From an uncultured Collinsella sp. (GTDB lineage: Bacteria; Actinomycetota; Coriobacteriia; Coriobacteriales; Coriobacteriaceae), in assembly GCA_902470925.1 (NCBI GenBank), contig CABRIF010000002.1, positions 1 through 61,213 on the forward strand: a stretch of 61,213 nt of DNA, written 5' to 3'. The notes under the pieces were generated by a model, which saw only the letters and a program-made list of their open reading frames with translations, was not told the DNA's origin and made no database searches. Shown in pieces: positions 1-7,850 of the stretch. Position 1 is the first letter of the stretch; every line of letters begins with the position of its first letter. Made by a program: the position numbers and the translations under genes.

Positions 1-298
1 GAGTAGAACATTGTCAAGAGCAAAAGTTGGCCAAGCCCCAAGAATCTCGGAGCTTGGCCTTATATCTTCACCTGATCTCCGATCCCGACAAGTTGTGTCA
101 AACCGACGCTCGTATTCGCAGTTTAATATTCGCGGGTTGTCGGCCTTGAGCTAGCGCCATCCTCATTGAGACGGCTGCATCGTCGCTCGTGTATGTTGGC
201 CGACCTGGCTTCGCATTTCGTTGCTACGGCTGGATGCGCGCACCTTCCAAAGAAGAGTCTCTTTGCGAGCATGCAGAATGATTCTGCGCTCAAAGACG

Positions 299-315
299 AT
301 ATGAGCAGAACATTG
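299..315 (+). repeat. Left subterminal inverted repeat of inner IS
   Basis: The 17-bp sequence ATATGAGCAGAACATTG is the exact reverse complement of 1848-1864. The corresponding copy in the outer element (3185-3201) differs by one base (GAGTAG for GAGCAG). Confidence 0.85.
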
Positions 316-433
316 GACGAGCCCCTGCTGCATGCCGTTTCTAGTTGAGCGATTCGCGGGTCGGGGCCGATAATGTCAGCGTCTGCTCAATAACGCAACC
401 GGCCAGGTTGCCGCACACACGAGAGGGGCTCTC

Positions 434-1546
434 ATGCCGAATTATACAACCTCCATCGGCCTTGACGTGCACGCACGCAGCATCAAGGGATGCGCCTTCA
501 ACCCCTACACCGGAGAGGTGTGGCGAAAGTCGTTCGGCTACGACCCCGTCGCCGTTGCCGAGTGGATTCTCGCGTTCGAGAACCCGAAAGCCGTCTACGA
601 GTCCGGCGTCACCGGGTTCCACCTCTGCCGAGAGCTGCGCGCGCTGGGCGTGGACTGCGTGATAGGCGCAGTGTCCAAGATGATGAAGCCCGCGGCGGAC
701 AAGAGGGAGAAGACCGACCGGAGGGACGCTCAGTTCCTGGCCAAGCAGCTGGCGTTGCACGAGATCCACGAGGTGCACGTGCCCGATGCGGAATGCGAGG
801 CCGCCCGCGACCTGTCCCGCGCCCTGGCCGACGCCCGCGACGACGTCGCCGCCGCGAAGCAGCGCCTCTCCAAGTTCCTCCTGCGCCACGGCCACTGCTA
901 CCCCAACAAGACGCCAGACGGCAGGCCCCGGAAGACGTGGACCAAGGCCCACTGGGCATGGATAAAGGACATTGAGATGACGGAGCCGGCGGCCAGGTCG
1001 ACGCTGGAGTACTACATCGACCGCGTGGAGCGCGCCGTCGAGGAGAAGAGGGACCTGGAGGCCAAGGTCAAGGCGCTGGCGGAGGCTCCGAGGTGGAAGC
1101 CGACCGCGGACGCGCTTCGATGCCTCAAAGGCATCGAGGCCGTCACGGCGCTGTCGCTCGCATGCGAAGTCGACGGGTTCTCGAGATTCCGCAACGCCTC
1201 CGCGTTCGCGTGCTGGCTCGGGATGACTCCGTCGGAGAGCTCGAGCGCCGACAGCCGCCGCCGCGGCGGGATAACCAAGGCCGGCAACAAGCATCTGAGG
1301 AAGAGCCTGACCGAGTCCGCGTGGCACTTCGCGAACGCCTCGAGAAACGCGAAGCAGCTCGTCAAGGGCCAGGCGGTGGACCCCGCGGTGAGAAGGCATG
1401 CGCTGAAGGGAAACCGCAGGCTGCTAGACAGGCGCAAGGCGCTGGACGAGGCGGGCAAGAAACCGGTCGTGGCCAACATGGCCGTCGCGCGCGAGCTTGC
1501 ATGCTGGTGCTGGGCCGTGGGCTGCATGGCGGAAGGCGCCGCATAG
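434..1546 (+). CDS. IS110-family transposase (inner element)
   Basis: This 370-residue recombinase is the usual length for IS110 transposases. The N-terminal RuvC-like DEDD domain starts with IGLDVHARSI (first Asp, residues 8-17) and includes YESGVTGFHL. The C-terminal Transposase_20 domain has LRCLKGIEAVTA, then SRRRGGITKAGNKHLR and the run of serines (PSESSS) that should hold the nucleophile. The family moves as a dsDNA circle and is guided by an RNA made from the element's own non-coding end. The reading frame is intact. It is about half identical by eye to the outer transposase, so the two are different IS species, not recent copies. Confidence 0.93.
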   Translation: MPNYTTSIGLDVHARSIKGCAFNPYTGEVWRKSFGYDPVAVAEWILAFENPKAVYESGVTGFHLCRELRALGVDCVIGAVSKMMKPAADKREKTDRRDAQFLAKQLALHEIHEVHVPDAECEAARDLSRALADARDDVAAAKQRLSKFLLRHGHCYPNKTPDGRPRKTWTKAHWAWIKDIEMTEPAARSTLEYYIDRVERAVEEKRDLEAKVKALAEAPRWKPTADALRCLKGIEAVTALSLACEVDGFSRFRNASAFACWLGMTPSESSSADSRRRGGITKAGNKHLRKSLTESAWHFANASRNAKQLVKGQAVDPAVRRHALKGNRRLLDRRKALDEAGKKPVVANMAVARELACWCWAVGCMAEGAA

Positions 1547-1847
1547 GGCGCGCCGACCCCATAGGATTCCGACCCCGGCCCTTCCGCGTTCGAGGCCGTT
1601 GGGACCCATTCCCGTTGTTTTTTGGTAGGATCGCGAGGGCGACACCCACGACTAAAGACTTCGATGACGACGAGGGCCCAGCCGTAGCAACGAAATGCAC
1701 AGCGACGAGATCGCTACAGGCGGATATTAAACAGCAAGACGAGCGTCGAACAGACACGCGACTCGGCGGACGGACAACCGGGCGAAGATAGAGAAGGCCA
1801 GGCCCAGCTTTTGAGAAAGTTGGGCCTGGCCACTTGTTGCCTCTTGA
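1547..1847 (+). ncRNA. Candidate bridge/seek guide RNA region of inner IS
   Basis: About 300 bp between the transposase stop and the right repeat hold no gene. The outer element has a diverged counterpart (rc of 1-298 plus rc of 1865-1951). Two blocks are kept: an identical 21-nt stretch (1678-1698 here, 213-233 inverted in the outer element) and a segment around 1723-1745. IS1111-type elements encode their target-choosing RNA downstream of the transposase, so this is the expected place. The boundaries and folding of the RNA were not computed. Confidence 0.5.
1797..1834 (+). terminator. Strong hairpin near the right end of the inner IS
   Basis: The arms GGCCAGGCCCAGCT and AGTTGGGCCTGGCC pair over about 14 bp with one G-U pair and a short loop. 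The outer element has a similar hairpin at 30-61 (GGCCAAGC and GCTTGGCC). It could end transcription or be a stem of the guide RNA. Confidence 0.55.
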
Positions 1848-1864
1848 CAATGTTCTGCTCATAT
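1848..1864 (-). repeat. Right subterminal inverted repeat of inner IS
   Basis: Exact reverse complement of 299-315. Sequence to its right (from about 1865) resumes the right end of the outer element. Confidence 0.85.
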
Positions 1865-1951
1865 TAAAAACGAACTGGGATCACATCCAACGACCAGTCG
1901 ACGAGGATCGGATCGCCCAGGGAAAGACCGCTATAAAAGACAGGCTCTTGC

Positions 1952-3067
1952 CTAGGAGAGCGTCCCCTCGCTCATGCGTCCGAGCACCCACGCCCAACAT
2001 GCCAGCTCGCGTGCGGTGGCGACGTTCGCGACCACGGGGCGCTTGCGCAAATCGCAGCTGAAGTGCCTTCGCCGCTCCACCAGCCTTCCCACGCCCGCTG
2101 CCGCATGGCTAGATATCGCAAGCGGAACAGACGGGTCGTTCAATGCTCGCTTTCTTTCCTTGGTTGCCCTCGTGTAGTGCCAGGCCGCCTCCACTAAAAG
2201 CTTTCGCAAATGGGAGTTTCCGGCTTTGGTGATGCCACCTCGGGACACGTGCTCGCCGCTTGAATGCTCTGACGGCACAAGCCCGAGCCAGCTTGCAAAC
2301 GAGCGTGCCGAATCGAAGCGCGAGAACACGCCGACCTCGACCGTGACGGCAAACGCCGTCATGGTCTCTATTCCCTTCATGCAGCGAAGCGCCTCGACCC
2401 GCCCGCTCCAACGAGGACGGCTTGCATACTGGGCGATCCTCTTCTCGATGGCCTTCTTCTGCGCCTCGATGTGGCGCACCTCCGAGATGTAGTAGTCGAG
2501 GGATTCTTGCGCTGCGCTCTCGGGAAGCTCGATCCCCCTGATCCACTCCCAGTGCGCCCGCGTCCAGGTGCCGCGCCTCTTGCCCTCGGGGGTGCGTTCG
2601 TCCCAGGCGTGTCCCCAGCGGATGAGCAGGTGCGTCAGGCGGTGCTTCGCGCGCGTGAGGTCGTCCCGGATATCCTCAAGCACGCGCGAGAGGCTCCTCG
2701 CCGCTTCCGTTTCCTCATCCGGCACGAACACCTCGACGACGTTGTGGGCCAAGAGCTGGCGCGCCAAGAACTCCGCATCGTTGCGGTCGTTCTTCCTGCG
2801 CTTGTCGGCGGCGGGACGCTGCATCCTCGATACCGCGCCCACGATGCAGTCAACACCCAGATTCCGCAGCTCTCGAACCAGGTGGAATCCCGTCACCCCC
2901 GACTCGTAGACCGCTTTGGGGGACTCGAACTTCAAGATCCAGCTTGCGACTTCTGCAGAAGAATTGCCGAACCTTTGGGTGACAACCTCGCCGGTGATCG
3001 AATCGAGCGCTACCGCTGTAATGGAACGTGCGTGCACATCAAGGCCGATCGAAGTAACATGTCTCAT
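1952..3067 (-). CDS. IS110-family transposase (outer element)
   Basis: This 371-residue DEDD transposase starts MRHVTSIGLDVHARSIT, giving the first catalytic Asp at about residue 9. It has the C-terminal Transposase_20 part with ALRCMKGIETMTAF and SRGGITKAGNSHLRKLL. It is full length with no stops. Because the inner element is inserted downstream of it, inside the region expected to encode its guide RNA, the protein may still be made but the outer element probably cannot move by itself. Confidence 0.93.
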   Translation of the reverse strand: MRHVTSIGLDVHARSITAVALDSITGEVVTQRFGNSSAEVASWILKFESPKAVYESGVTGFHLVRELRNLGVDCIVGAVSRMQRPAADKRRKNDRNDAEFLARQLLAHNVVEVFVPDEETEAARSLSRVLEDIRDDLTRAKHRLTHLLIRWGHAWDERTPEGKRRGTWTRAHWEWIRGIELPESAAQESLDYYISEVRHIEAQKKAIEKRIAQYASRPRWSGRVEALRCMKGIETMTAFAVTVEVGVFSRFDSARSFASWLGLVPSEHSSGEHVSRGGITKAGNSHLRKLLVEAAWHYTRATKERKRALNDPSVPLAISSHAAAGVGRLVERRRHFSCDLRKRPVVANVATARELACWAWVLGRMSEGTLS

Positions 3068-3184
3068 GGTGAGCCCCTCTCATGCGTGTGGCAACCTGGG
3101 AAGAATTGCCGGTTGTATGGACGCGACCATTATCAGCCCAGAGATCCACGGTCATACGAAAAGACGATGTGAAGTAGGGGCTCA

Positions 3185-3201
3185 CAATGTTCTACTCATA
3201 T
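3185..3201 (-). repeat. Left subterminal inverted repeat of outer IS
   Basis: CAATGTTCTACTCATAT is the reverse complement of the repeat at 299-315 with one mismatch, and lies 118 bp upstream of the minus-strand transposase start. The same 118-bp spacing is seen in the inner element. Confidence 0.8.
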
Positions 3202-3208
3202 CGTCTCC

Positions 3209-3512
3209 TTCGTCTGCCCCAAACCAAGTAGTTCGAAGATAGCCTGTAGGTGTCCTCGTGGGCGCCTTTTATTTTCAGGGAATCGGCCGCTTCATGAACG
3301 AGCGACCGGCTTGACCTAGATCGAACCGCCTTCATCTCCGTCTAGGCGCCGGCAATCAACATCGTAAACCCGCGCGTGCTACAATGCGGCCACCAGAGAT
3401 GAAAACACAGTCCCCGTCGGGTAGTCGTGGGCGTGCGGGAGTCCGCATCAGTAACCTGCCTCCTTGGTTGTCCCTTCTCTGCATGGTCATCTACATAAAG
3501 GAGGAACCAGCC
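3209..3512 (+). promoter_or_regulatory. Leader of yjdF: hairpin, tandem repeats, possible riboswitch
   Basis: No gene is seen here. In order the stretch holds a terminator-like segment ending TGGGCGCCTTTTATTTT (about 3255-3275), three 10-bp-spaced repeats (3298-3327, ...GACC/GGCTTGACCT/AGATCGAACC), a TACAAT -10-like box near 3380, then about 110 nt of potential leader RNA (3385-3500) with a short TGCGG/CCGCA stem. The first 120 bp are a diverged copy of 12790-12930 inside the ICE. Genes of the YjdF family are often controlled by an azaaromatic-sensing (yjdF) riboswitch, so the leader is a candidate. I could not match a consensus by eye. Confidence 0.4.
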
Positions 3513-3932
3513 ATGCAGATCAGCGTGTCGTCCACCCTGACCGTATATCACGACGGCCAATTTTGGGTCGGCCTGGCGGAGCGCGTCGAGGACGGCAGAT
3601 ACGGCGTTGCCCGCATCGTCTTCGGCGCAGAGCCATCCAATGAGGAAATCCTGCAATTCGTTACAAGCAAATGGGCGAAGCTCGCGTTCTTCGGCGACGA
3701 TCCGACCGAGGCGAGCAAGCCCGCGAAGAACCCCAAGAGACGCGCCCGCGAGGCGTCGAGGGCCCTTAAGCAACCGGCGATGGGCACCAAGGCGCAGCAG
3801 ACACTCGCGAGTCAGCGGGAGGCAATGAAACGGGAGTCGGCCCGCGCGAGAAGCCAGCGCCGCGCGGACGAGGCGGAGGCGAGCTTCGAGCAGCGGAAGT
3901 TGAAGCGCAAGCAGAAGCATCGCGGGCATTAA
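3513..3932 (+). CDS. yjdF: YjdF family protein (DUF2992)
   Basis: The start ATG at 3513 follows AAGGAGG with 8-nt spacing, giving 139 residues. The reading frame is open further upstream but has no comparable ribosome site. The N-terminus (LTVYHDGQFWVGLAER, then FGAEPSNEEILQFV) is the conserved core of YjdF. The C-terminal half is very basic (KNPKRRAREASRALKQ, RSQRRADEAE), as in the family. The family is thought to deal with toxic azaaromatic compounds, but its chemistry is unknown. The gene lies between the IS pair and the ICE left end, so it is probably the original chromosomal neighbour of guaA. Confidence 0.85.
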   Translation: MQISVSSTLTVYHDGQFWVGLAERVEDGRYGVARIVFGAEPSNEEILQFVTSKWAKLAFFGDDPTEASKPAKNPKRRAREASRALKQPAMGTKAQQTLASQREAMKRESARARSQRRADEAEASFEQRKLKRKQKHRGH

Positions 3933-3957
3933 CCGGCGCTGACATGGTTCCTGGCGT

Positions 3958-3981
3958 GAACAGGGCTACGTCCCCCTGTTC
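3958..3981. terminator. Hairpin between yjdF and ICE left end
   Basis: GAACAGGG and CCCTGTTC pair around an 8-nt loop. Without the ICE it would sit between convergent yjdF and guaA, so it may have served both. There is no clear U-tract. Confidence 0.4.
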
Positions 3982-4069
3982 GCACCGTTCACACATACAG
4001 CAGTAGGCACGGATTCGTTTGAAACCATGCCAGCTATCCGGTACGATACTATTGCATCGAACGTCTGTT

Positions 4070-4084
4070 CTACTCCCACTCGAT
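4070..4084. repeat. Attachment site, left (copy of guaA 3' end)
   Basis: Exact copy of 38895-38909. The flanks differ on both sides (TT before and AAAACA after here; GC before and CGTCGC after at the right copy), as expected for att cores. Confidence 0.75.
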
Positions 4085-4476
4085 AAAACAATAGTGCTCC
4101 ATTTTTGCAATTCCGCCCTCGTTATATCCGTGGTTTCTTCTCGTTGTCGGCTGTATTCGGTTAGCCTCTCTCATAGAAAACTCATCCCAAACTCAGCTCT
4201 TTTCATTTTTCCATTCCGTGAGTTTTACGCCTGAGTTTCGACGAAGGATGGATTTGCTGCATGACCTGTGAAAACCCGCTATCCCCGTTCGATTGAATCC
4301 TTCTCTTTCAAATGAAACCCCCATCGAGAACGCAACTACGACAAGAGTTCTTGATGCCCTTCATTTCGAGTCGGCTTGCCAAGCATCATTCTGATTGAAA
4401 CTCAAGGGGGCGATTTCGCTCTTCAGAAGGATTTCGCTGTCATTTCAGGACAAACTCATGACATCTCCGAAGATGG
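4085..4476. other. Non-coding, AT-richer left end of the ICE
   Basis: About 390 bp without a convincing gene, clearly richer in A and T than the rest of the element. No close copies of the GTTTACTCCCC motif found at the right end were seen, only looser ACTCATCCC and GAGTTTTAC words around 4172-4230. It ends at the 3' end of the AraC-family gene. Confidence 0.4.
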
Positions 4477-5514
4477 CTAAGAATGAGATCCCGGCTCGCT
4501 GACGCGGGATCGTCCGCTTGCGAGAATGTCCAGTAATTTCGATTCTGGGTCGTCGTCGAAGGCGACCTTCGCGATCAATCTCCACTTGCGCGGAGGTATG
4601 CCGACCAATTTCGTGAAGAGGGCGGAGAAGCTTGTTGCTCGTGCGTATCCGCAACGATGCGCCACTTCGTCTATGCTCATATCATGGTCGGTGAGCAGTC
4701 TTTTCGCCAGCTCGATTCTTTCCGAGGAGACGAACTCGGTCACCGTCAAGCCCGTCACCTGCTTGAATGTCTTCTTGAACTTGGTTGACCCCATGTTCGC
4801 TGCCTCGAGCAGGTCCTTCTGCCCGATCGCGCCGCCTAGGTTGCTCTCGATGTACGATACGGCTCTCGCGATCGAAAGGCGGTCCTGCTCGGCCACTCCC
4901 TCGCACAGGCTCTCTCCCATCCTGAGTAGCCTTGCCATCACCAAGTTCGCGATTCCGGAATATAGGAGGCCCGCTTCCGACCCCGGGATCTCCCTTGGAG
5001 TTATCTTGCCGAGCATCTCTGCTATTTCCGGATCCCAGGAAGCCTGGTTCCTCAGACCCTTCAGGCTGGTCGCCAGCGGTTTCAACGCCTTGTCGATTTT
5101 TTCCCCGAAGACGCTTCGGCAGTATTCGTCGTAATACTCGATCTCTGTGTAGGAGAATCTCGCTCCTTTTGGTAGAAGGACCGAGCTTGTCTTGGGCTTT
5201 GCTTCCAGAAAGGCGGAAACGCTTGATTGCGGCATGAGACCATGCCTTTCGCGGCGGACTGCAAAATACCCGCCAGAATCGAAGCAGAAGGGCAGGCGTT
5301 CTTTCAAAGTGAAATCGCAGCAGACGACGGAGAAGAGCCGCCGCGCCTCCCATGCCCAGTACCACCCCTCGCATCTGCGCCCGTCGCCTTCGAAGAGGGA
5401 CCCTTCTCCGTTCCATCCATCTGCCAAGACGAGGCCGATTGGCTCAAGCGAGGCCGCAAAGGTCTCCGCCGCGGCTTGGGCGGCGTGGGAGAACATCGTT
5501 TCCTTGTCGTCCAT
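4477..5514 (-). CDS. AraC-family transcriptional regulator
   Basis: A 345-residue protein with an unassigned N-terminal sensing half and a C-terminal AraC/XylS double helix-turn-helix (about residues 225-320: IARAVSYIESNLGGAIGQKDLL, then MSIDEVAHRCGYARATSFSALFTK and the closing PRKW motif). It is divergent from the ECF/ABC transport operon, with a 136-bp gap holding a TTAACC/GGTTAA palindrome. AraC regulators of siderophore operons (the YbtA type) sit beside YbtP/YbtQ-like transporters, so activation of the operon in response to an imported metal chelate is likely. The ligand cannot be told from sequence. Confidence 0.85.
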   Translation of the reverse strand: MDDKETMFSHAAQAAAETFAASLEPIGLVLADGWNGEGSLFEGDGRRCEGWYWAWEARRLFSVVCCDFTLKERLPFCFDSGGYFAVRRERHGLMPQSSVSAFLEAKPKTSSVLLPKGARFSYTEIEYYDEYCRSVFGEKIDKALKPLATSLKGLRNQASWDPEIAEMLGKITPREIPGSEAGLLYSGIANLVMARLLRMGESLCEGVAEQDRLSIARAVSYIESNLGGAIGQKDLLEAANMGSTKFKKTFKQVTGLTVTEFVSSERIELAKRLLTDHDMSIDEVAHRCGYARATSFSALFTKLVGIPPRKWRLIAKVAFDDDPESKLLDILASGRSRVSEPGSHS

Positions 5515-5592
5515 CTTCCGATCCTTTTATTCGCGTTCGGACGCAATTCTTTCGCGCTCGGGCTTTTCCCTCCAGGTGCAACCTGATTCAAA

Positions 5593-5606
5593 TTAACCAA
5601 GGTTAA
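5593..5606. promoter_or_regulatory. Palindrome between the AraC gene and the ECF operon
   Basis: TTAACC-AA-GGTTAA is a perfect palindrome in the divergent control region. It is placed to bind the AraC protein or the DtxR-like protein encoded at the operon end. The pattern is only loosely like a DtxR box. Confidence 0.4.
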
Positions 5607-5650
5607 CATCACTTTGTCAATTTTAGCGATACAAGAAAGGCTCTCTGGTT

Positions 5651-6388
5651 TTGCGAAGAAGAACACAGAAAACACTCGCAGAGGCCATCGACGTCAGAAC
5701 GAAGGTGGCCATGCTCGTCGTGCTCATAGCGACCGGGGCCATCGTGAAGGATTACGTTCTGGGCTCGGTTCTCTTTGCCGTCGTCGTCCTCCTCTCCTTC
5801 GCAATCGGGCGCGGAAGGATGGCAGCGTCTTTCTCCTTCGCCTACCTCTTTCTCATGGGTATCTTCTGGGTCACGACGATGCTTCCGCCGAACGCCGCCG
5901 GAGCCCTCGGCTCGTTCGCCCTGGCCTGCCGCACCTGCATGCCCATCTGCCTGTTCGCGGCAGTCTTCGCGACTACCACCAAGATTGGCGACCTCACGGC
6001 CGCCCTCTACGGGATGAGGCTGCCGAAGGCGGTTGTCGTTCCGCTGGTGATAGCGGTGCGGTTCTTTCCGACGCTCAAGGAGGAGTCCTCTGCCGTAGCG
6101 GACGCGATGAGGGTGAGGGGGCTCGCCCTTTCGCTTAAGAATCTCGTTTCGAAGCCGGCGCTGATGTTCGAATCTGCGGTCGTGCCCGTGATGCTGCGCT
6201 GCGCCAAGATCGCGGACGAACTCGCCGCCGCAGCGGTCGCGCGCGGCATCGACCGGCCCGGGAGGAAGACCTCCTACAACGCGCCCCGGTTCGGATGGGC
6301 CGACTTCCTCCCTCTCTCGATTCTTGTCGTCTGCTGCCTGCTTCTTGTGGTCGCAAAGGCCAACCAGGGGATCGGAGGGCTGCTGTGA
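5651..6388 (+). CDS. ecfT: ECF transporter T component (EcfT/CbiQ family)
   Basis: A 245-residue integral membrane protein with several hydrophobic segments. It carries the ECF-T coupling motifs: a first Ala-Arg-Gly-like helix (VADAMRVRG, about residues 152-160) and a second (AAAAVARGID, about 196-205), which dock onto the ATPases. A TTG start at 5651 with AGAAAGG upstream fits best. The stop overlaps the GTG start of the ATPase gene by 4 nt, so translation is coupled. With the ATPase and the S component downstream it should form one importer. Confidence 0.85.
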   Translation: MRRRTQKTLAEAIDVRTKVAMLVVLIATGAIVKDYVLGSVLFAVVVLLSFAIGRGRMAASFSFAYLFLMGIFWVTTMLPPNAAGALGSFALACRTCMPICLFAAVFATTTKIGDLTAALYGMRLPKAVVVPLVIAVRFFPTLKEESSAVADAMRVRGLALSLKNLVSKPALMFESAVVPVMLRCAKIADELAAAAVARGIDRPGRKTSYNAPRFGWADFLPLSILVVCCLLLVVAKANQGIGGLL

Positions 6389-7800
6389 CGAAAAACGCCA
6401 TCGAGCTCAGAAACGTCTCCTTCACGTATGCGGGATTCGCCGCTCCGGCGATCGACGACGCGAGCTTCGCCGTCGCGCCGGGCGAATGCGTCGTTCTCTG
6501 CGGGGAGTCCGGCTGCGGGAAGACCACCGCGACCCGGATCGTCAACGGGCTGGCGGGAGGGTTCTACGAGGGCAGCCGGACGGGGAAGGTCCTTGTAGCA
6601 GGCAGGGACATCGACGACCTGGAGGATTGGGAGCTCTCGTCCTTGACGGGCAGCGTTTTCCAGAACTCCCGCACCCAGTTCTTCAACCTCGACACGACCG
6701 GCGAGATCGCGTTCGGCATGGAGAACCTCGGCGTTCCCAGGGAGGAGATGCACAGACGGGTGCGCGGCGTCGTACGCGAGCTCGGCATGGAGAGGCTCAT
6801 GGGCAGGGGCATCTTCGAGCTCTCCGGGGGCCAGATGCAATCGGTGGCCTTCGCGAGCGCATGGGCCTGCAGGCCGAGCGTCTACGTCCTCGACGAGCCG
6901 TCGAGCAATCTGGATCCTCCCTCCATGGAGAAGCTCGCCTCCTTCATCTCGAAAGCCAAGTCGAGTGGGTCTGCCGTGATCATCGCCGAGCACAGGCTCT
7001 CCTACCTCGCAGGCGTCGCCGACCGGTACCTGCTCTTCGAAGGCGGTTCCGTCGCCGCCGAATGGGACGCGCAGCAATTCCTGGGGCTGCCCGACTCCGA
7101 GCGAGAGTCTTGCGGGCTCAGGTCCTCCGAGCCGCCGAAGCTCGCCGACCTGATGCAGCGCCTTTCCCATCCCGTCTCCGCCTTTCCCGCCGTCGAGGCG
7201 AGGGGGATCTATGCGGGGTATGAGAAGGGCGTGCCGGTCCTCGAGGGGACTACCGTCTCGTTCGACCCCGGGAGGGTCGTCGGCGTGGTCGGGCGAAACG
7301 GGGCGGGCAAGTCAACCCTGCTCAAGTGCCTGGCGGGGATCAAGAAAGAAGAGCTCGGGCATGTCCGGTTCCAAGGCTCGGTGGTCCCTCCCAAGAGAAG
7401 GCCCGAGCATGTGTTTCTGGTCATGCAGGATCCCGACTACCAGCTCTTTCGCCCGAGCGTGCGCGACGAGTTGGCATCCGCGGCCCCGTCTCCTTCCGCC
7501 GTCGACGAACTTCGTCTCGAAGCGGTCTTGGAGGAGTTTGGCCTGGGAGATGTCGCCGACCGCCATCCCGCATCGCTCTCGGGAGGGCAGAAGCAGAGGT
7601 GCGTCTGCGCCATCGCGTCGGAGTCGGGCGCGCAGGCGCTTCTCCTCGACGAGCCCACGAGCGGCCTGGATTTCCGGAACATGGAGCGCCTCGCGCTCGT
7701 CTTGCGCAAAGAGGCGTCTCGCGGGAAGACGGTGGCGGTCGTCAGCCACGACACGGAGTTCCTGTCAAAGGCCTGCGACCAGATTGTGCTCATCGAGTGA
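6385..7800 (+). CDS. ecfA: ECF transporter ATPase, two ABC domains in one chain
   Basis: A 471-residue double ATPase, equal to fused EcfA1 and EcfA2. Domain 1 has Walker A GESGCGKTT (about 40-48), signature LSGGQ and Walker B YVLDEPSSNLD. Domain 2 has GRNGAGKST (about 300), LSGGQKQR and LLLDEPTSGLD. The GTG at 6385 lies in the GTGA overlap with the T gene. An in-frame extension upstream would overlap the T gene by 90 bp and is unlikely. It powers the T/S membrane pair. Confidence 0.88.
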   Translation: MTKNAIELRNVSFTYAGFAAPAIDDASFAVAPGECVVLCGESGCGKTTATRIVNGLAGGFYEGSRTGKVLVAGRDIDDLEDWELSSLTGSVFQNSRTQFFNLDTTGEIAFGMENLGVPREEMHRRVRGVVRELGMERLMGRGIFELSGGQMQSVAFASAWACRPSVYVLDEPSSNLDPPSMEKLASFISKAKSSGSAVIIAEHRLSYLAGVADRYLLFEGGSVAAEWDAQQFLGLPDSERESCGLRSSEPPKLADLMQRLSHPVSAFPAVEARGIYAGYEKGVPVLEGTTVSFDPGRVVGVVGRNGAGKSTLLKCLAGIKKEELGHVRFQGSVVPPKRRPEHVFLVMQDPDYQLFRPSVRDELASAAPSPSAVDELRLEAVLEEFGLGDVADRHPASLSGGQKQRCVCAIASESGAQALLLDEPTSGLDFRNMERLALVLRKEASRGKTVAVVSHDTEFLSKACDQIVLIE

Positions 7801-7850
7801 GCCGGGCCGCGGGGTCGAGAAAAGATTCGTATGGAGGAAAGGATTTGAAA

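Larger units (their letters stand above)
292..1867 (+). mobile_element. Inner IS110-family (IS1111-like) element nested in the outer one
   Basis: A perfect 17-bp inverted repeat (299-315 and 1848-1864) encloses one transposase gene, 118 bp of upstream and 301 bp of downstream non-coding DNA. IS1111-type elements have subterminal repeats with about 7 bp outside the left copy and 3 bp outside the right copy, which gives the limits used here. The bases outside the left repeat (AGACG) also occur outside the left repeat of the outer element. The exact termini are therefore estimates within a few bases. Confidence 0.8.
1..3208 (-). mobile_element. Outer IS110-family (IS1111-like) element, interrupted by a second IS
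   Basis: The transposase gene is at 1952-3067 on the minus strand. The left end lies near 3208, just outside a 17-bp subterminal repeat at 3185-3201. The right end is at 1-298: bases 1-20 read like the inverse of the right end of the inner element (1845-1864). The two parts, 1-298 and about 1865-3208, are separated by the inner element, and together would make an element of about 1.64 kb. A 21-nt block (213-233) and a hairpin (30-61) match the right end of the inner element. The contig begins a few bases inside the terminus, as expected for an assembly break in a repeated sequence. Confidence 0.8.

Noticed and set aside
341..1399. 352-codon frame antisense to the inner transposase
   Set aside because: The transposase frame has all family motifs; the antisense product has none.
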